Source: Agrobacterium pusense (GTDB taxonomy: Bacteria > Pseudomonadota > Alphaproteobacteria > Rhizobiales > Rhizobiaceae). Taken from it: 64,000 bases of DNA. Positions within the stretch are counted from its first letter, which is position 1, and every line of letters begins with the position of its first letter. Below are positions 18,703 to 26,724 of the stretch, piece by piece. The DNA lies in NCBI RefSeq assembly GCF_900102105.1, contig NZ_FNBB01000011.1, positions 62,001 to 126,000 of the forward strand, in the 5' to 3' direction. The notes beneath the pieces are model-generated. The model saw nothing but the letters and a program-made list of their open reading frames with translations. It had not been told where the DNA came from and did not search any database. Made by a program: the position numbers and the translations under genes.

Positions 18703-18729
18703 GACGCGCCGCCGGTGAAGCGGCGCGTC
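18703..18729 (-). terminator. Intra-operon stem-loop after the binding-protein gene
   Basis: A perfect 10-bp stem (GACGCGCCGC / GCGGCGCGTC) with a 7-nt loop lies between the binding-protein stop (18739) and the aldo-keto reductase start (18672). There is no strong U tract. Such hairpins often stabilise the upstream mRNA or partly terminate, raising binding-protein levels above the enzymes. Confidence 0.7.
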
Positions 18730-18738
18730 ATCGCTTGA

Positions 18739-19680
18739 TCAGTAAAGAACGTTCTTTGCTTCCGGCTTTTCGATATTGTCCTTGGTGACAACAACGACGC
18801 CGGTGTCGACGAACTTCTCGACCTTTTCCTTGTTGATGAGCTTGGTGACGGTTTCGACGCCCTTTTCACCCATCTGATAGGAGCCCTGAACCACGATTCC
18901 GGCGAGCGTGCCGTCCTTCACGAAGTTCTGCAGATCCTGGTTGCCGTCGAAGCCGATGGCGACGACCTTGCCGGCCTTGCCTGACTGGGCGAGCGCACGG
19001 CCAACGCCGATGGCCGTCGGCTCATTGGCGCCGAAAATGCCCTTCAGGTCCGAATTGGCGGCCAGAACGTCGGTCGTCTGGTTCAGCGCGGTCGCCATCT
19101 GCGACTGCGAGTAGAACGGGCCGACGATCTTCAGGTTTGAGTTCATCTGGATGTAATCGGTGAAACCGCCGACACGGCCGATTTCAGAACCAGCCCCGGC
19201 GACATAGGACATGACGGCGATCTTGCCTTCCTTGCCCACCTTGTCGATCAATGCCTGCGCTGCCAGTTCGCCGGCTTTCTTGTTATCGGTCGCGAGGAAC
19301 GACTGGTAATATTGCTCAGAGCCCTTGGCGAGCTGCGAGTCGATGAGAACGACGGGGATACGGGCTTCCCAGGCCTTCTTGACAGCAGGCACCAGCGCGT
19401 CCGGATCGGAAGGTGCAAGCACGATGCCGGCGACCTTACGGTTGATGGCGTTCTCAACCATGTTAACCTGGTCGGCAATGGCCGATTCCGCAGCTGGACC
19501 CTGGAAGGTCATGGTGTTGCCTGAAGAATTCTTCATGGCCGCATCGGCGCCCTTCTGGACGTTCTGCCAGAAAGTCGAATTGACGGTCTTGACGATGACG
19601 GCGATTTCACCGGCCTGCACGGTGGAAACGCTCCACAGCGCGATTGCGGATGTCAGAAGGGCAGTCGCAATTTTTTTCAT
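18739..19680 (-). CDS. Sugar ABC transporter periplasmic binding protein
   Basis: A 313-residue RbsB-type periplasmic-binding protein. A Sec signal peptide is clear: MKKIATALLTSAIALWS followed by VQAG, with likely cleavage after residue 23. The body shows the family features: IAVIVKTVNSTFWQNVQKGA, GIVLAPSDPDALVPAVKKAW, and GIFGANEPTAIGVGRAL. The protein delivers a monosaccharide to the permease. The rest of the operon suggests L-fucose, L-galactose or their acids as ligands, but ligand residues were not assigned. It follows the permease gene by 75 bp and is followed by a strong hairpin. Confidence 0.9.
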   Translation of the reverse strand: MKKIATALLTSAIALWSVSTVQAGEIAVIVKTVNSTFWQNVQKGADAAMKNSSGNTMTFQGPAAESAIADQVNMVENAINRKVAGIVLAPSDPDALVPAVKKAWEARIPVVLIDSQLAKGSEQYYQSFLATDNKKAGELAAQALIDKVGKEGKIAVMSYVAGAGSEIGRVGGFTDYIQMNSNLKIVGPFYSQSQMATALNQTTDVLAANSDLKGIFGANEPTAIGVGRALAQSGKAGKVVAIGFDGNQDLQNFVKDGTLAGIVVQGSYQMGEKGVETVTKLINKEKVEKFVDTGVVVVTKDNIEKPEAKNVLY

Positions 19681-19755
19681 TTCTTCCTCCGTGATGTCGG
19701 CATACCGGGCCTCCCCTGCCGATCTTTTTTGCGGAAAGGGTCCGCAGCCCTTTGA

Positions 19756-20778
19756 TCAGCGGCGGTTGCGCAACTGGTCTATCCAGACGGTGACCAGAAT
19801 GACGAGGCCGATGATGATCTGTTGCGTGAAGGCAGAGACGCCATTCATATTAAGACCGTTGCGCAGGATGCCGATGACGAAGGCGCCGATGGCCGTGCCT
19901 GAAATCGTGCCCACGCCGCCGATCAGCGATGTGCCGCCGATAACCGCGCTGGCAATGGCATCCAGCTCATACATCACACCTTCGTTAGGCTGGGCGGTAA
20001 CGAGGCGCGACATCAAAACGCACCCCGTCAACCCGGCAAGCGTACCGGAGAGGATGTATGTGAAGTTGGTGACGCGGGCGACGTTGACGCCGGAAAGACG
20101 TGCGGCGTCTGCATTGGAGCCCACGGCATAGATGTGGCGGCCGAGGATCGAGCGGTTGAGCATGAAGGACACCGCAAGCGCAATCACCACCATCAGGATG
20201 ACAGGGTAGGGGATGCCTGGAAATACGACATTCGGAAAGCCGTCATCACCGATATTGACGATGCGGAAAAGGGCGCCGTTGCCAAGTTCGCCGAAGGATT
20301 CGCCGAGGCCGGACACGGCGCGCGCACCGGTGATCTGCAACGCCACACCGCGGGCAATCAGCATCATGCCGAGCGTGGCGATGAAGGGCGGCAGCTTGAA
20401 GCGCGTGACCAGCAGCCCGTTGATCAGCCCGCAGAGCGAACCCGTCAGAATGCCGAGCAACATGCCGACCGGCACCGGCATGCCGAGTTCCTTCACCGCA
20501 AGAGCGGCAACAACCCCTGCAAGAGCCAGCACCGAACCGACGGAAAGGTCGATGCCGCCGGTGATGATGACACAGGTGGCGCCAATGCCGAGCAGAGCGA
20601 TGGACGTGACCTGCAACGCGATCGTCATGCCGTTATTGACGGTAAAAAAGGCGCTGCTGGTGGCGGAGAACACCGCGACAAGGGCGAACAGGCTGCCGAG
20701 CGCGGCAAATTTCTGGATGATGTCCTTCTGGCGATCGCTGACAGCGAAGCCCTTTTTGGGTTCTGCAATATTGGCCAT
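19756..20778 (-). CDS. Sugar ABC transporter permease (RbsC family)
   Basis: A 340-residue inner-membrane permease with about eight or more hydrophobic segments and the RbsC signatures VIITGGIDLSVGSVLALAG, LCGLINGLLVTRF, IATLGMMLIARG and AIGAFVIGILRNGLNM. ATG 20778 is chosen because it follows a GAGGA site with normal spacing; a GTG at 20790 would overlap the ATPase stop and has a weaker signal. It forms the membrane channel for the transporter together with the ATPase upstream and the binding protein downstream. Confidence 0.9.
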   Translation of the reverse strand: MANIAEPKKGFAVSDRQKDIIQKFAALGSLFALVAVFSATSSAFFTVNNGMTIALQVTSIALLGIGATCVIITGGIDLSVGSVLALAGVVAALAVKELGMPVPVGMLLGILTGSLCGLINGLLVTRFKLPPFIATLGMMLIARGVALQITGARAVSGLGESFGELGNGALFRIVNIGDDGFPNVVFPGIPYPVILMVVIALAVSFMLNRSILGRHIYAVGSNADAARLSGVNVARVTNFTYILSGTLAGLTGCVLMSRLVTAQPNEGVMYELDAIASAVIGGTSLIGGVGTISGTAIGAFVIGILRNGLNMNGVSAFTQQIIIGLVILVTVWIDQLRNRR

Positions 20779-20786
20779 GTCGTTCC

Positions 20787-22352
20787 TCACTGCGCGGCCC
20801 GGCCGTAACCGGACGCATACCGCATGATTTCTTCCTGATTGGTCTTGGCGGTTTCGAGCACGCCCGTGATCCGGCCCTGGTGGAAAACCGCGATGCGGTC
20901 CGTCAGCCCTAGAATTTCCGGCAGTTCCGAACTGATGAGAATGACGCCGATGCCCTGGGCGGCCAGCTCATCCATGATCTTGTAGATCGCGAATTTCGCA
21001 CCGACATCGATGCCACGTGTAGGCTCATCGAAGAACAGGATACGGGATTGGCGGAACAACCACTTGCCGATGATGATCTTTTGCTGATTCCCCCCCGATA
21101 GCAGGCGCACGGTCTGCTCGATGGAAGGCGTGCGGATATTCAAGAGGTCGACGTATCGCTTGGTGACCTCGTCGTGTTTCCTGAAGTCGATCAGCCCAAA
21201 ACGGTTGGAAAGTTCGCCGAGATTGGCGAGCGTCGTATTGGCCGCTACCGACATCTTGATGGCGAGGCCGTCGCTTTTCCGGTCTTCCGAGAGATAGGCG
21301 ATGCCTTCTTCAATCGCATCCTGCGGTGAGCTGATCGAAAGCTCGCGCCCATTGAAGGTGATCTTGCCGGCATCGAGCGGGTCCGCCCCAAAAATCGCCC
21401 GCGCGACTTCCGTTCGACCTGCACCCATAAGGCCGGCAAAACCCAGGATTTCGCCGCGCCGAAGCGAAAAACTGACATCGTTGAACACGCCATTGCGGGT
21501 CAGCCTTTCGACGGAGAAGATGATATCCTCCGTCGGGCGCGACGTGCGCTCGGGGAATTTATCCTCCAGCGAACGCCCGACCATACGCGTGACGATGTCA
21601 TCAACAGTGATGGAGGCGAAGTCGTCGGTCGAAATATAACGTCCGTCGCGCAAGACCGTCACACGATCGACGATCTCGGCCATTTCGTCGAGACGGTGAG
21701 AAATATAGACGATACCGACGCCGGAAGCCTTGAGGTCTCTGATGACCTTGAAGAGAAGGCGGGTTTCCTGCTCCGTCAGAGAAGAGGTCGGCTCATCCAT
21801 GATGAGCACTTCAGCATCAAGAGAGAGCGCCTTGGCGATTTCCACCATCTGGCATTGGGCGACGGAGAGGCCGCGGACGATCTGATCCGGATCGATATCG
21901 ACACCCAGCCGGTCGAGACAGCGCTTGGCATCGAGGCGCAGCTTCTTGCGGTCAACCAGGAAACCGCGACGCGGTTCGCGCGCAAGATAGATGTTTTCGG
22001 CGACGGAAAGATGCGGAACGAGATTGAGTTCCTGATGGATGATGGCGATGCCGGCAGCTTCGGACTCGAGCGGGGAGGCGTATTGCACCTTCACGCCCTT
22101 GTGCAGGATGGTGCCATCACTTGGCTGGTACACACCGCTGATGATTTTCATCAGCGTCGATTTTCCCGCCCCGTTCTCACCACAGACAGCATGCACCTCG
22201 CCTCTGCGCAGATCGAAATGCACATTCGACAAGGCTTTGACGCCGGGGAACTCCTTGCTGATATTTTCGAGACGCAGAAGGGCCGAACGCTCCGCGCGCG
22301 CCATCTCCTCAGGCGAGTACTCGCCCCGAATTGTCGATGCGCCCTGCGACAT
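20787..22352 (-). CDS. Sugar ABC transporter ATP-binding protein (RbsA family)
   Basis: A 521-residue tandem ABC ATPase. The first domain has Walker A GENGAGKSTLMKIISG, the signature LSVAQCQMVEIAKAL and Walker B VLIMDEPTSSL; the second has a degenerate Walker A (GLMGAGRTEVARAIFG), the signature LSGGNQQKIIIGKWL and FFDEPTRGIDVG. This asymmetry is normal for RbsA/MglA proteins. ATG 22352 follows GGGAGG by about 7 bp; a GTG five codons upstream is less likely. It is the first gene of the minus-strand sugar operon, so its promoter lies in the 254-bp gap shared with the GntR regulator. Confidence 0.92.
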   Translation of the reverse strand: MSQGASTIRGEYSPEEMARAERSALLRLENISKEFPGVKALSNVHFDLRRGEVHAVCGENGAGKSTLMKIISGVYQPSDGTILHKGVKVQYASPLESEAAGIAIIHQELNLVPHLSVAENIYLAREPRRGFLVDRKKLRLDAKRCLDRLGVDIDPDQIVRGLSVAQCQMVEIAKALSLDAEVLIMDEPTSSLTEQETRLLFKVIRDLKASGVGIVYISHRLDEMAEIVDRVTVLRDGRYISTDDFASITVDDIVTRMVGRSLEDKFPERTSRPTEDIIFSVERLTRNGVFNDVSFSLRRGEILGFAGLMGAGRTEVARAIFGADPLDAGKITFNGRELSISSPQDAIEEGIAYLSEDRKSDGLAIKMSVAANTTLANLGELSNRFGLIDFRKHDEVTKRYVDLLNIRTPSIEQTVRLLSGGNQQKIIIGKWLFRQSRILFFDEPTRGIDVGAKFAIYKIMDELAAQGIGVILISSELPEILGLTDRIAVFHQGRITGVLETAKTNQEEIMRYASGYGRAAQ

Positions 22353-22402
22353 CTGGAAACCTCCCACCCGTATCCCCGCTCCACCGGGGTCATGAACAGG
22401 TC

Positions 22403-22437
22403 AAATGGTTAGGCCGGTTTTTTTAAATGGTCAAGCC
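22403..22437. promoter_or_regulatory. Tandem candidate operator, AAATGGTYARGCC x2
   Basis: Two copies of AAATGGT(T/C)A(G/A)GCC (22403-22415 and 22425-22437) are spaced exactly 22 bp apart, two turns of the helix, just upstream of the ABC transporter start. The second has TGG/CCA arms. They are candidate sites for the divergent GntR regulator; this is by eye only. Confidence 0.4.
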
Positions 22438-22537
22438 AATTAGCTGACAATTTGCGAATCCGGACTCATAGCGAAAATTTCATATCTAAACTGCTTCGGT
22501 AAAAAACATGTAATTTCACGTATTTAAGTAATTTCTT

Positions 22538-22551
22538 GCGTATTGATACGC
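22538..22551. promoter_or_regulatory. Palindrome GCGTATTGATACGC, candidate GntR operator
   Basis: A perfect inverted repeat with 6-bp arms (GCGTAT / ATACGC) and a 2-bp centre lies 55 bp upstream of the gntR start. The GTAT..ATAC core resembles operators of FCD-type GntR regulators, so it may mediate autoregulation and control of both divergent units. Confidence 0.45.
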
Positions 22552-22606
22552 TTGGCGCTACGGTAAGGCCAAATATGAACTTCGGACAGGACTTGTCGTA
22601 AAACTC

Positions 22607-23299
22607 ATGAGTGGTCAGGCCAAAATAGCGGAGCCGCGCAGGCTTTATCAGCAGATTGCGGACCAGATACGCGAACTCATCGATCTGGGTGAATTCCTGC
22701 CCGGTACGCGGCTTCCCGCTGAGCGGGAACTGGCTCAGAAGCTCGGTGTATCGAGGCCTTCGTTGCGCGAGGCCCTGATTGCGCTTGAGATAGACAACAC
22801 AGTGGAAATTCGTATGGGTTCCGGCGTCTATGTTTCGGCGGAAGCGCTGCAGACGACCCACCACACCAAATCGCTTGGCGACAGCCCCTCCGAACTGATG
22901 CAGGCGCGCGCCGCATTGGAGGGTGCCACCATCGTGCTGGCGGCAAGCCGGATGACCGATGAAGCGATCGCGACCCTGCGCCAGATACTCAATACCATGC
23001 AGAGGGAAATAGAGGCCGGTCGCAAGCCGCTGGATCAGGACCGGCTGTTTCACGTCACAATAGCCGAGCAATCCGGTAACAGCGTTTTAGCCCGAATGGT
23101 GGCCAACCTTTTCGATGAGCGCCATAGCCCCATTTCGGCCCAGCTCCGCGTGAAGTTTGAAGACCGCGATACCTGGACCCATGCTCTTCAGGAACACGAG
23201 GCCATTCTCGCCGCGCTTGAACTGAAAGACCCGCTGTTGGCGCAGGCCGCCATGCATACCCATCTGGAAGGTTCTAAGAGACGCTGGGTCGAAAACTAA
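22607..23299 (+). CDS. GntR/FCD-family transcriptional regulator of the sugar locus
   Basis: A 230-residue regulator with an N-terminal winged helix (LYQQIADQIRELIDLGEFLPG then RLPAERELAQKLGVSRPSLREAL, about residues 13-57) and a C-terminal FCD effector domain (about residues 90-225), including the histidines HVTIAEQSGN, HEAIL and HTHLEGSKR that bind metal in this fold. Related FCD regulators (UxuR, ExuR, LgoR) respond to hexuronates and sugar acids. It is divergent from the transporter-enzyme operon and 42 bp upstream of uxaA, so it probably controls both. The nature of the inducer is inferred. Confidence 0.88.
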   Translation: MSGQAKIAEPRRLYQQIADQIRELIDLGEFLPGTRLPAERELAQKLGVSRPSLREALIALEIDNTVEIRMGSGVYVSAEALQTTHHTKSLGDSPSELMQARAALEGATIVLAASRMTDEAIATLRQILNTMQREIEAGRKPLDQDRLFHVTIAEQSGNSVLARMVANLFDERHSPISAQLRVKFEDRDTWTHALQEHEAILAALELKDPLLAQAAMHTHLEGSKRRWVEN

Positions 23300-23341
23300 T
23301 TCAGGAACATAGCAGACAATATACCGGGAGGAGGAACATCC

Positions 23342-24874
23342 GTGAGTGAGAATTCCGAGGCAACCATTTTGCTGAACGCCAACGACAACGTTGCGGTGGC
23401 GCGTCGGTCCATCCCGGCGGGCGGCGCGACGGGCAGGGGCGATCTGGCGGCGCTCGAATTGATTGGGCGCGGGCACAAAGTGGCCCTTAAATTCATCAGA
23501 TCCGGAGATGAGGTGCTGAAATACGGACAGGTGATTGGCATCGCCACCCAGGACATCGAACCTGGCCGGCACGTGCACCTGCACAATCTTGCCATGGTGC
23601 CTTCCGAACACGCGCATCAGTTCAGCGTCGACATTGAGGAGAAGGGCATGGTGCCGGAGGCCGAGCGCCGTACCTTCATGGGATATGACCGTGGCCTCGG
23701 CGGTGTCGGAACGAGAAACTATATCGGCGTCATCGCTTCTGTGAACTGTTCCGCCACCGTGTCGCGCTATATCGCCGATTATTTCAACAAGCAGGGCGGC
23801 CTTGATGGTTTCGACAACGTCGATGGCGTCGTGGCGCTGACCCACGGCGGGGGCTGCGCGCTGAATACAAAATCGGAAGGCTACCGTCTGCTGATCCGCA
23901 CCATCCAGGGCTATGCCCGCCATCCTAATTTTGGTGGCATCCTGTTGATCGGCTTGGGCTGTGAGACCAACCAGATCGCGCCTATCCTCGAACATTACAA
24001 GATGGAGGAGGGCGACCGGCTGCGCACCATGACAATCCAGCAGCATGGCGGCACCCGCAAAACGATCGACGCGGCAATTGCCGAGATTAAGGCCATGCTG
24101 CCGATGGTCAATGCCGCACGCCGTACTGAACAGCCTCTTTCAAAGCTGAAAGTGGCGCTGGAATGCGGCGGTTCCGACGGATACTCCGGCATTTCCGCCA
24201 ACCCGGCCCTCGGATATGCCTCCGACCTCATCGTCCGCAATGGCGGCACCACAGTTCTCTCCGAAACGCCGGAGATTTACGGCGCCGAACATCTTTTGAC
24301 CAAGCGCGCCATCACCCCTGCCGTCGCCGAAAAGCTTTTGCAGCGTATCGACTGGTGGCGGGATTATACGGCTCGTAACGGCGATGAACTCAACAACAAC
24401 CCCTCTCACGGCAACAAGCTTGGCGGCCTGACAACCATTCTGGAGAAATCGCTGGGCGCGGTCGCCAAGGGCGGATCCATGCCGTTGAAGGCGGTGTATG
24501 AATTTGCGGAGACAGTAACGGAGCAGGGTTTCGTCTTCATGGACACACCCGGTTACGACCCTGTTGCCGTGACAGGGCAGGTTGCCGGCGGCTGTAACGT
24601 CATCTGTTTCACCACCGGCCGCGGCTCGGTTTCCGGCTTCAAACCCGCGCCATGCATCAAGATCGCCACAAATTCCGAAATGTATGAACACATGAAGGAA
24701 GATATGGATTTGAACTGCGGCGAGATCGTTACTGGGAACGAAACAATCGAAGAATCCGGCGAAAGAATTTTCGAACACATCATAGCGGTGGCCTCCGGCA
24801 ACAAGACTGTCAGCGAGATCTACGACTATGGCGATAATGAATTCGTGCCCTGGCAGGTCGGCGCAGTGACCTGA
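23342..24874 (+). CDS. uxaA: Altronate dehydratase UxaA (full length)
   Basis: A 510-residue UxaA/GarD-family dehydratase. The N-terminal SAF domain (about 1-100; LNANDNVAVARRSIPAGG, HVHLHNLAM) is followed by the large catalytic domain with GYDRGLGGVGTRNYIGVI, VDGVVALTHGGGCALN, ALECGGSDGYSGISANPALG and GQVAGGCNVICFTTGRGS. It converts D-altronate to 2-keto-3-deoxy-D-gluconate. The GTG at 23342 has the strong site GGGAGGAGG upstream. It lies behind gntR on the same strand, and ends before a hairpin shared with purH. Altronate is the expected product of the LgoD-like and UxaB-like enzymes across the divergent promoter. Confidence 0.88.
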   Translation: MSENSEATILLNANDNVAVARRSIPAGGATGRGDLAALELIGRGHKVALKFIRSGDEVLKYGQVIGIATQDIEPGRHVHLHNLAMVPSEHAHQFSVDIEEKGMVPEAERRTFMGYDRGLGGVGTRNYIGVIASVNCSATVSRYIADYFNKQGGLDGFDNVDGVVALTHGGGCALNTKSEGYRLLIRTIQGYARHPNFGGILLIGLGCETNQIAPILEHYKMEEGDRLRTMTIQQHGGTRKTIDAAIAEIKAMLPMVNAARRTEQPLSKLKVALECGGSDGYSGISANPALGYASDLIVRNGGTTVLSETPEIYGAEHLLTKRAITPAVAEKLLQRIDWWRDYTARNGDELNNNPSHGNKLGGLTTILEKSLGAVAKGGSMPLKAVYEFAETVTEQGFVFMDTPGYDPVAVTGQVAGGCNVICFTTGRGSVSGFKPAPCIKIATNSEMYEHMKEDMDLNCGEIVTGNETIEESGERIFEHIIAVASGNKTVSEIYDYGDNEFVPWQVGAVT

Positions 24875-24887
24875 GCCCTCACGCCAC

Positions 24888-24903
24888 TGTCCCACGTGAA
24901 ACA
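24888..24903. other. parS-like site (14/16)
   Basis: TGTCCCACGTGAAACA differs from the conserved parS consensus TGTTTCACGTGAAACA at positions 4 and 5. It lies between uxaA and its terminator, about 6.4 kb from parB, and is the leftmost of six such sites. Confidence 0.6.
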
Positions 24904-24906
24904 AAA

Positions 24907-24935
24907 AAGGCCCGAAGAGCGATTCTTCGGGCCTT
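24907..24935. terminator. Bidirectional terminator, uxaA / purH
   Basis: A 12-bp perfect stem (AAGGCCCGAAGA / TCTTCGGGCCTT) with a 5-nt loop lies between the convergent uxaA and purH genes, with A/T-rich flanks on both sides. Confidence 0.9.
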
Positions 24936-24958
24936 GTTCATTTCTGATCATATTGCGC

Positions 24959-26575
24959 TTAATGGCGGAAGTGACGCATGCCAGTAAAGACCATCGCAAC
25001 ATCGTGCTCATTGGCAGCGTCGATCACTTCCTGATCGCGCATGGAACCGCCGGGCTGAATAACGGCAGTCGCGCCAGCGGCAATCGCCGCAAGCAGGCCA
25101 TCGGCAAAGGGATAAAAGGCTTCCGAAGCGACGGCAGAGCCACGGGTCAGCGGTTCAGCCAGACCGAGAGCCCTGGCGGCATCTTCGGCCTTCTGAGCCG
25201 CGATACGGGCTGAGTCGACACGGCTCATCTGGCCGGCGCCGATACCCGCTGTCTGGCCGTCCTTGGCGTAGATGACGGCGTTGGATTTCACGTGCTTGGC
25301 GATCTTGAAGGCAAACTTCATGTCTTCAAGTTCCTGCGCCGTCGGCGCGCGCTTGGTGACGACCTTGAGATCCAGATCTTCGACCATGCCATTATCGCGA
25401 CTTTGGACCAGAAGGCCGCCCGAAACCGTCTTTGCGGTAATGCCGGCCGCGCGCGGGTCAGGCAGGCCGCCGGCTGCCAGAAGTCGCAGGTTAGGTTTGC
25501 GGGCAATGATCGATTTTGCTTCTTCTGTAACATCAGGTGCGATGATGACTTCAGTGAAAAGCTTGACGATCTCTTCCGCCGTTTCCGCATCAAGCGTGCG
25601 GTTGAGAGCGATGACGCCGCCGAAGGCCGAGACGGAATCGCATGCCAGCGCTCGCCGGTAGGCTTCTGCAAGCGTCGGACCGGTCGCGACGCCACAGGGA
25701 TTGGCGTGCTTGATGATTGCAACGGCCGGCGCATTTTCCGGCAGGAACTCCGCAACCAGTTCGTAGGCGGCGTCGGTGTCGTTGATATTATTGTAGGACA
25801 GTTGCTTGCCCTGAAGAAGCGTCGCTGTTGCCACGCCAGGCCGCTTTTCTCCGGTCAGATAAAAACCGGCGCTCTGGTGCGGGTTTTCGCCATAACGCAT
25901 CTTTTCCTTCAGCACGCCGCCAATGGCGCGGTAATCAGGGGTTTCGATAGCGAGCGCCTCGGCAAACCAGTTTGAAATCATTGCGTCATAAGCAGCCGTG
26001 CGGGCATAGGCCTTGGCGGCGAAGCGCTGGCGCAGCGCATAGCTTGTCTGTCCGTCATCGGCCTGCAGGGCTTCAACCAGATCAGGATAATCGGACGGAT
26101 CGGTCACCACGGTCACATAGGCATGATTCTTCGCCGATGCCCGGATCATGGCCGGACCACCAATATCAATGTTTTCCACCGTGGTCGGATAATCGCCGCC
26201 TTTGGCGCGAACGTCCTCGAACGGATAAAGATTGATGACAGAAAGATCGATCGCCTCAATACAGTGAGCCTTCATCGCATCCACATGTTCGGCATCATCC
26301 CGGATTGCCAGAAGCCCACCATGCACGTTGGGATGCAGGGTCTTGACGCGGCCATCCATGATCTCGGGAAAATTGGTCACCTCGGAGACATCCGTCACCG
26401 GCAGACCCGCATCGGCAATAGCCTTTGCCGTTCCGCCCGTCGAGAGCAGCTTGACGCCGAGTTTGGACAGAACTGTCGCCAGCTCGATAATGTCGGTCTT
26501 GTCGGACACGGAGAGCAGCGCCGTGCGAATTTTGACCTTGTCGGGAGCGGGAATTTTTTTGGATACGACGGCCAT
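24959..26575 (-). CDS. purH: Bifunctional AICAR formyltransferase / IMP cyclohydrolase PurH
   Basis: A 538-residue protein performing the last two steps of IMP synthesis. The N-terminal cyclohydrolase (MGS-like) domain has [30 protein letters not shown] and [19 protein letters not shown]; the formyltransferase part has [28 protein letters not shown] (KHANPCG motif) and AFGGVIALN. Length is standard. ATG 26575 begins MAVVSKKIP. The gene converges on uxaA through a strong hairpin. The 149 bp upstream (26576-26724), before the heparinase-like gene, must contain its promoter, but no clear riboswitch or operator was seen. Confidence 0.96.
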   Translation of the reverse strand: MAVVSKKIPAPDKVKIRTALLSVSDKTDIIELATVLSKLGVKLLSTGGTAKAIADAGLPVTDVSEVTNFPEIMDGRVKTLHPNVHGGLLAIRDDAEHVDAMKAHCIEAIDLSVINLYPFEDVRAKGGDYPTTVENIDIGGPAMIRASAKNHAYVTVVTDPSDYPDLVEALQADDGQTSYALRQRFAAKAYARTAAYDAMISNWFAEALAIETPDYRAIGGVLKEKMRYGENPHQSAGFYLTGEKRPGVATATLLQGKQLSYNNINDTDAAYELVAEFLPENAPAVAIIKHANPCGVATGPTLAEAYRRALACDSVSAFGGVIALNRTLDAETAEEIVKLFTEVIIAPDVTEEAKSIIARKPNLRLLAAGGLPDPRAAGITAKTVSGGLLVQSRDNGMVEDLDLKVVTKRAPTAQELEDMKFAFKIAKHVKSNAVIYAKDGQTAGIGAGQMSRVDSARIAAQKAEDAARALGLAEPLTRGSAVASEAFYPFADGLLAAIAAGATAVIQPGGSMRDQEVIDAANEHDVAMVFTGMRHFRH

Positions 26576-26724
26576 CGAAAATACTCCGTTAAACGGGGAG
26601 GACAGGCTGGAACGGGTTTTCCAGCAATTGCCGCCGCGTTAACACAGCTTACCGCAAGAATAAACAGCGGGGACGTCGAAGGATAAAAACTAGGGTATTT
26701 TTGCCGAATTCCAGGGGGAAAGGC

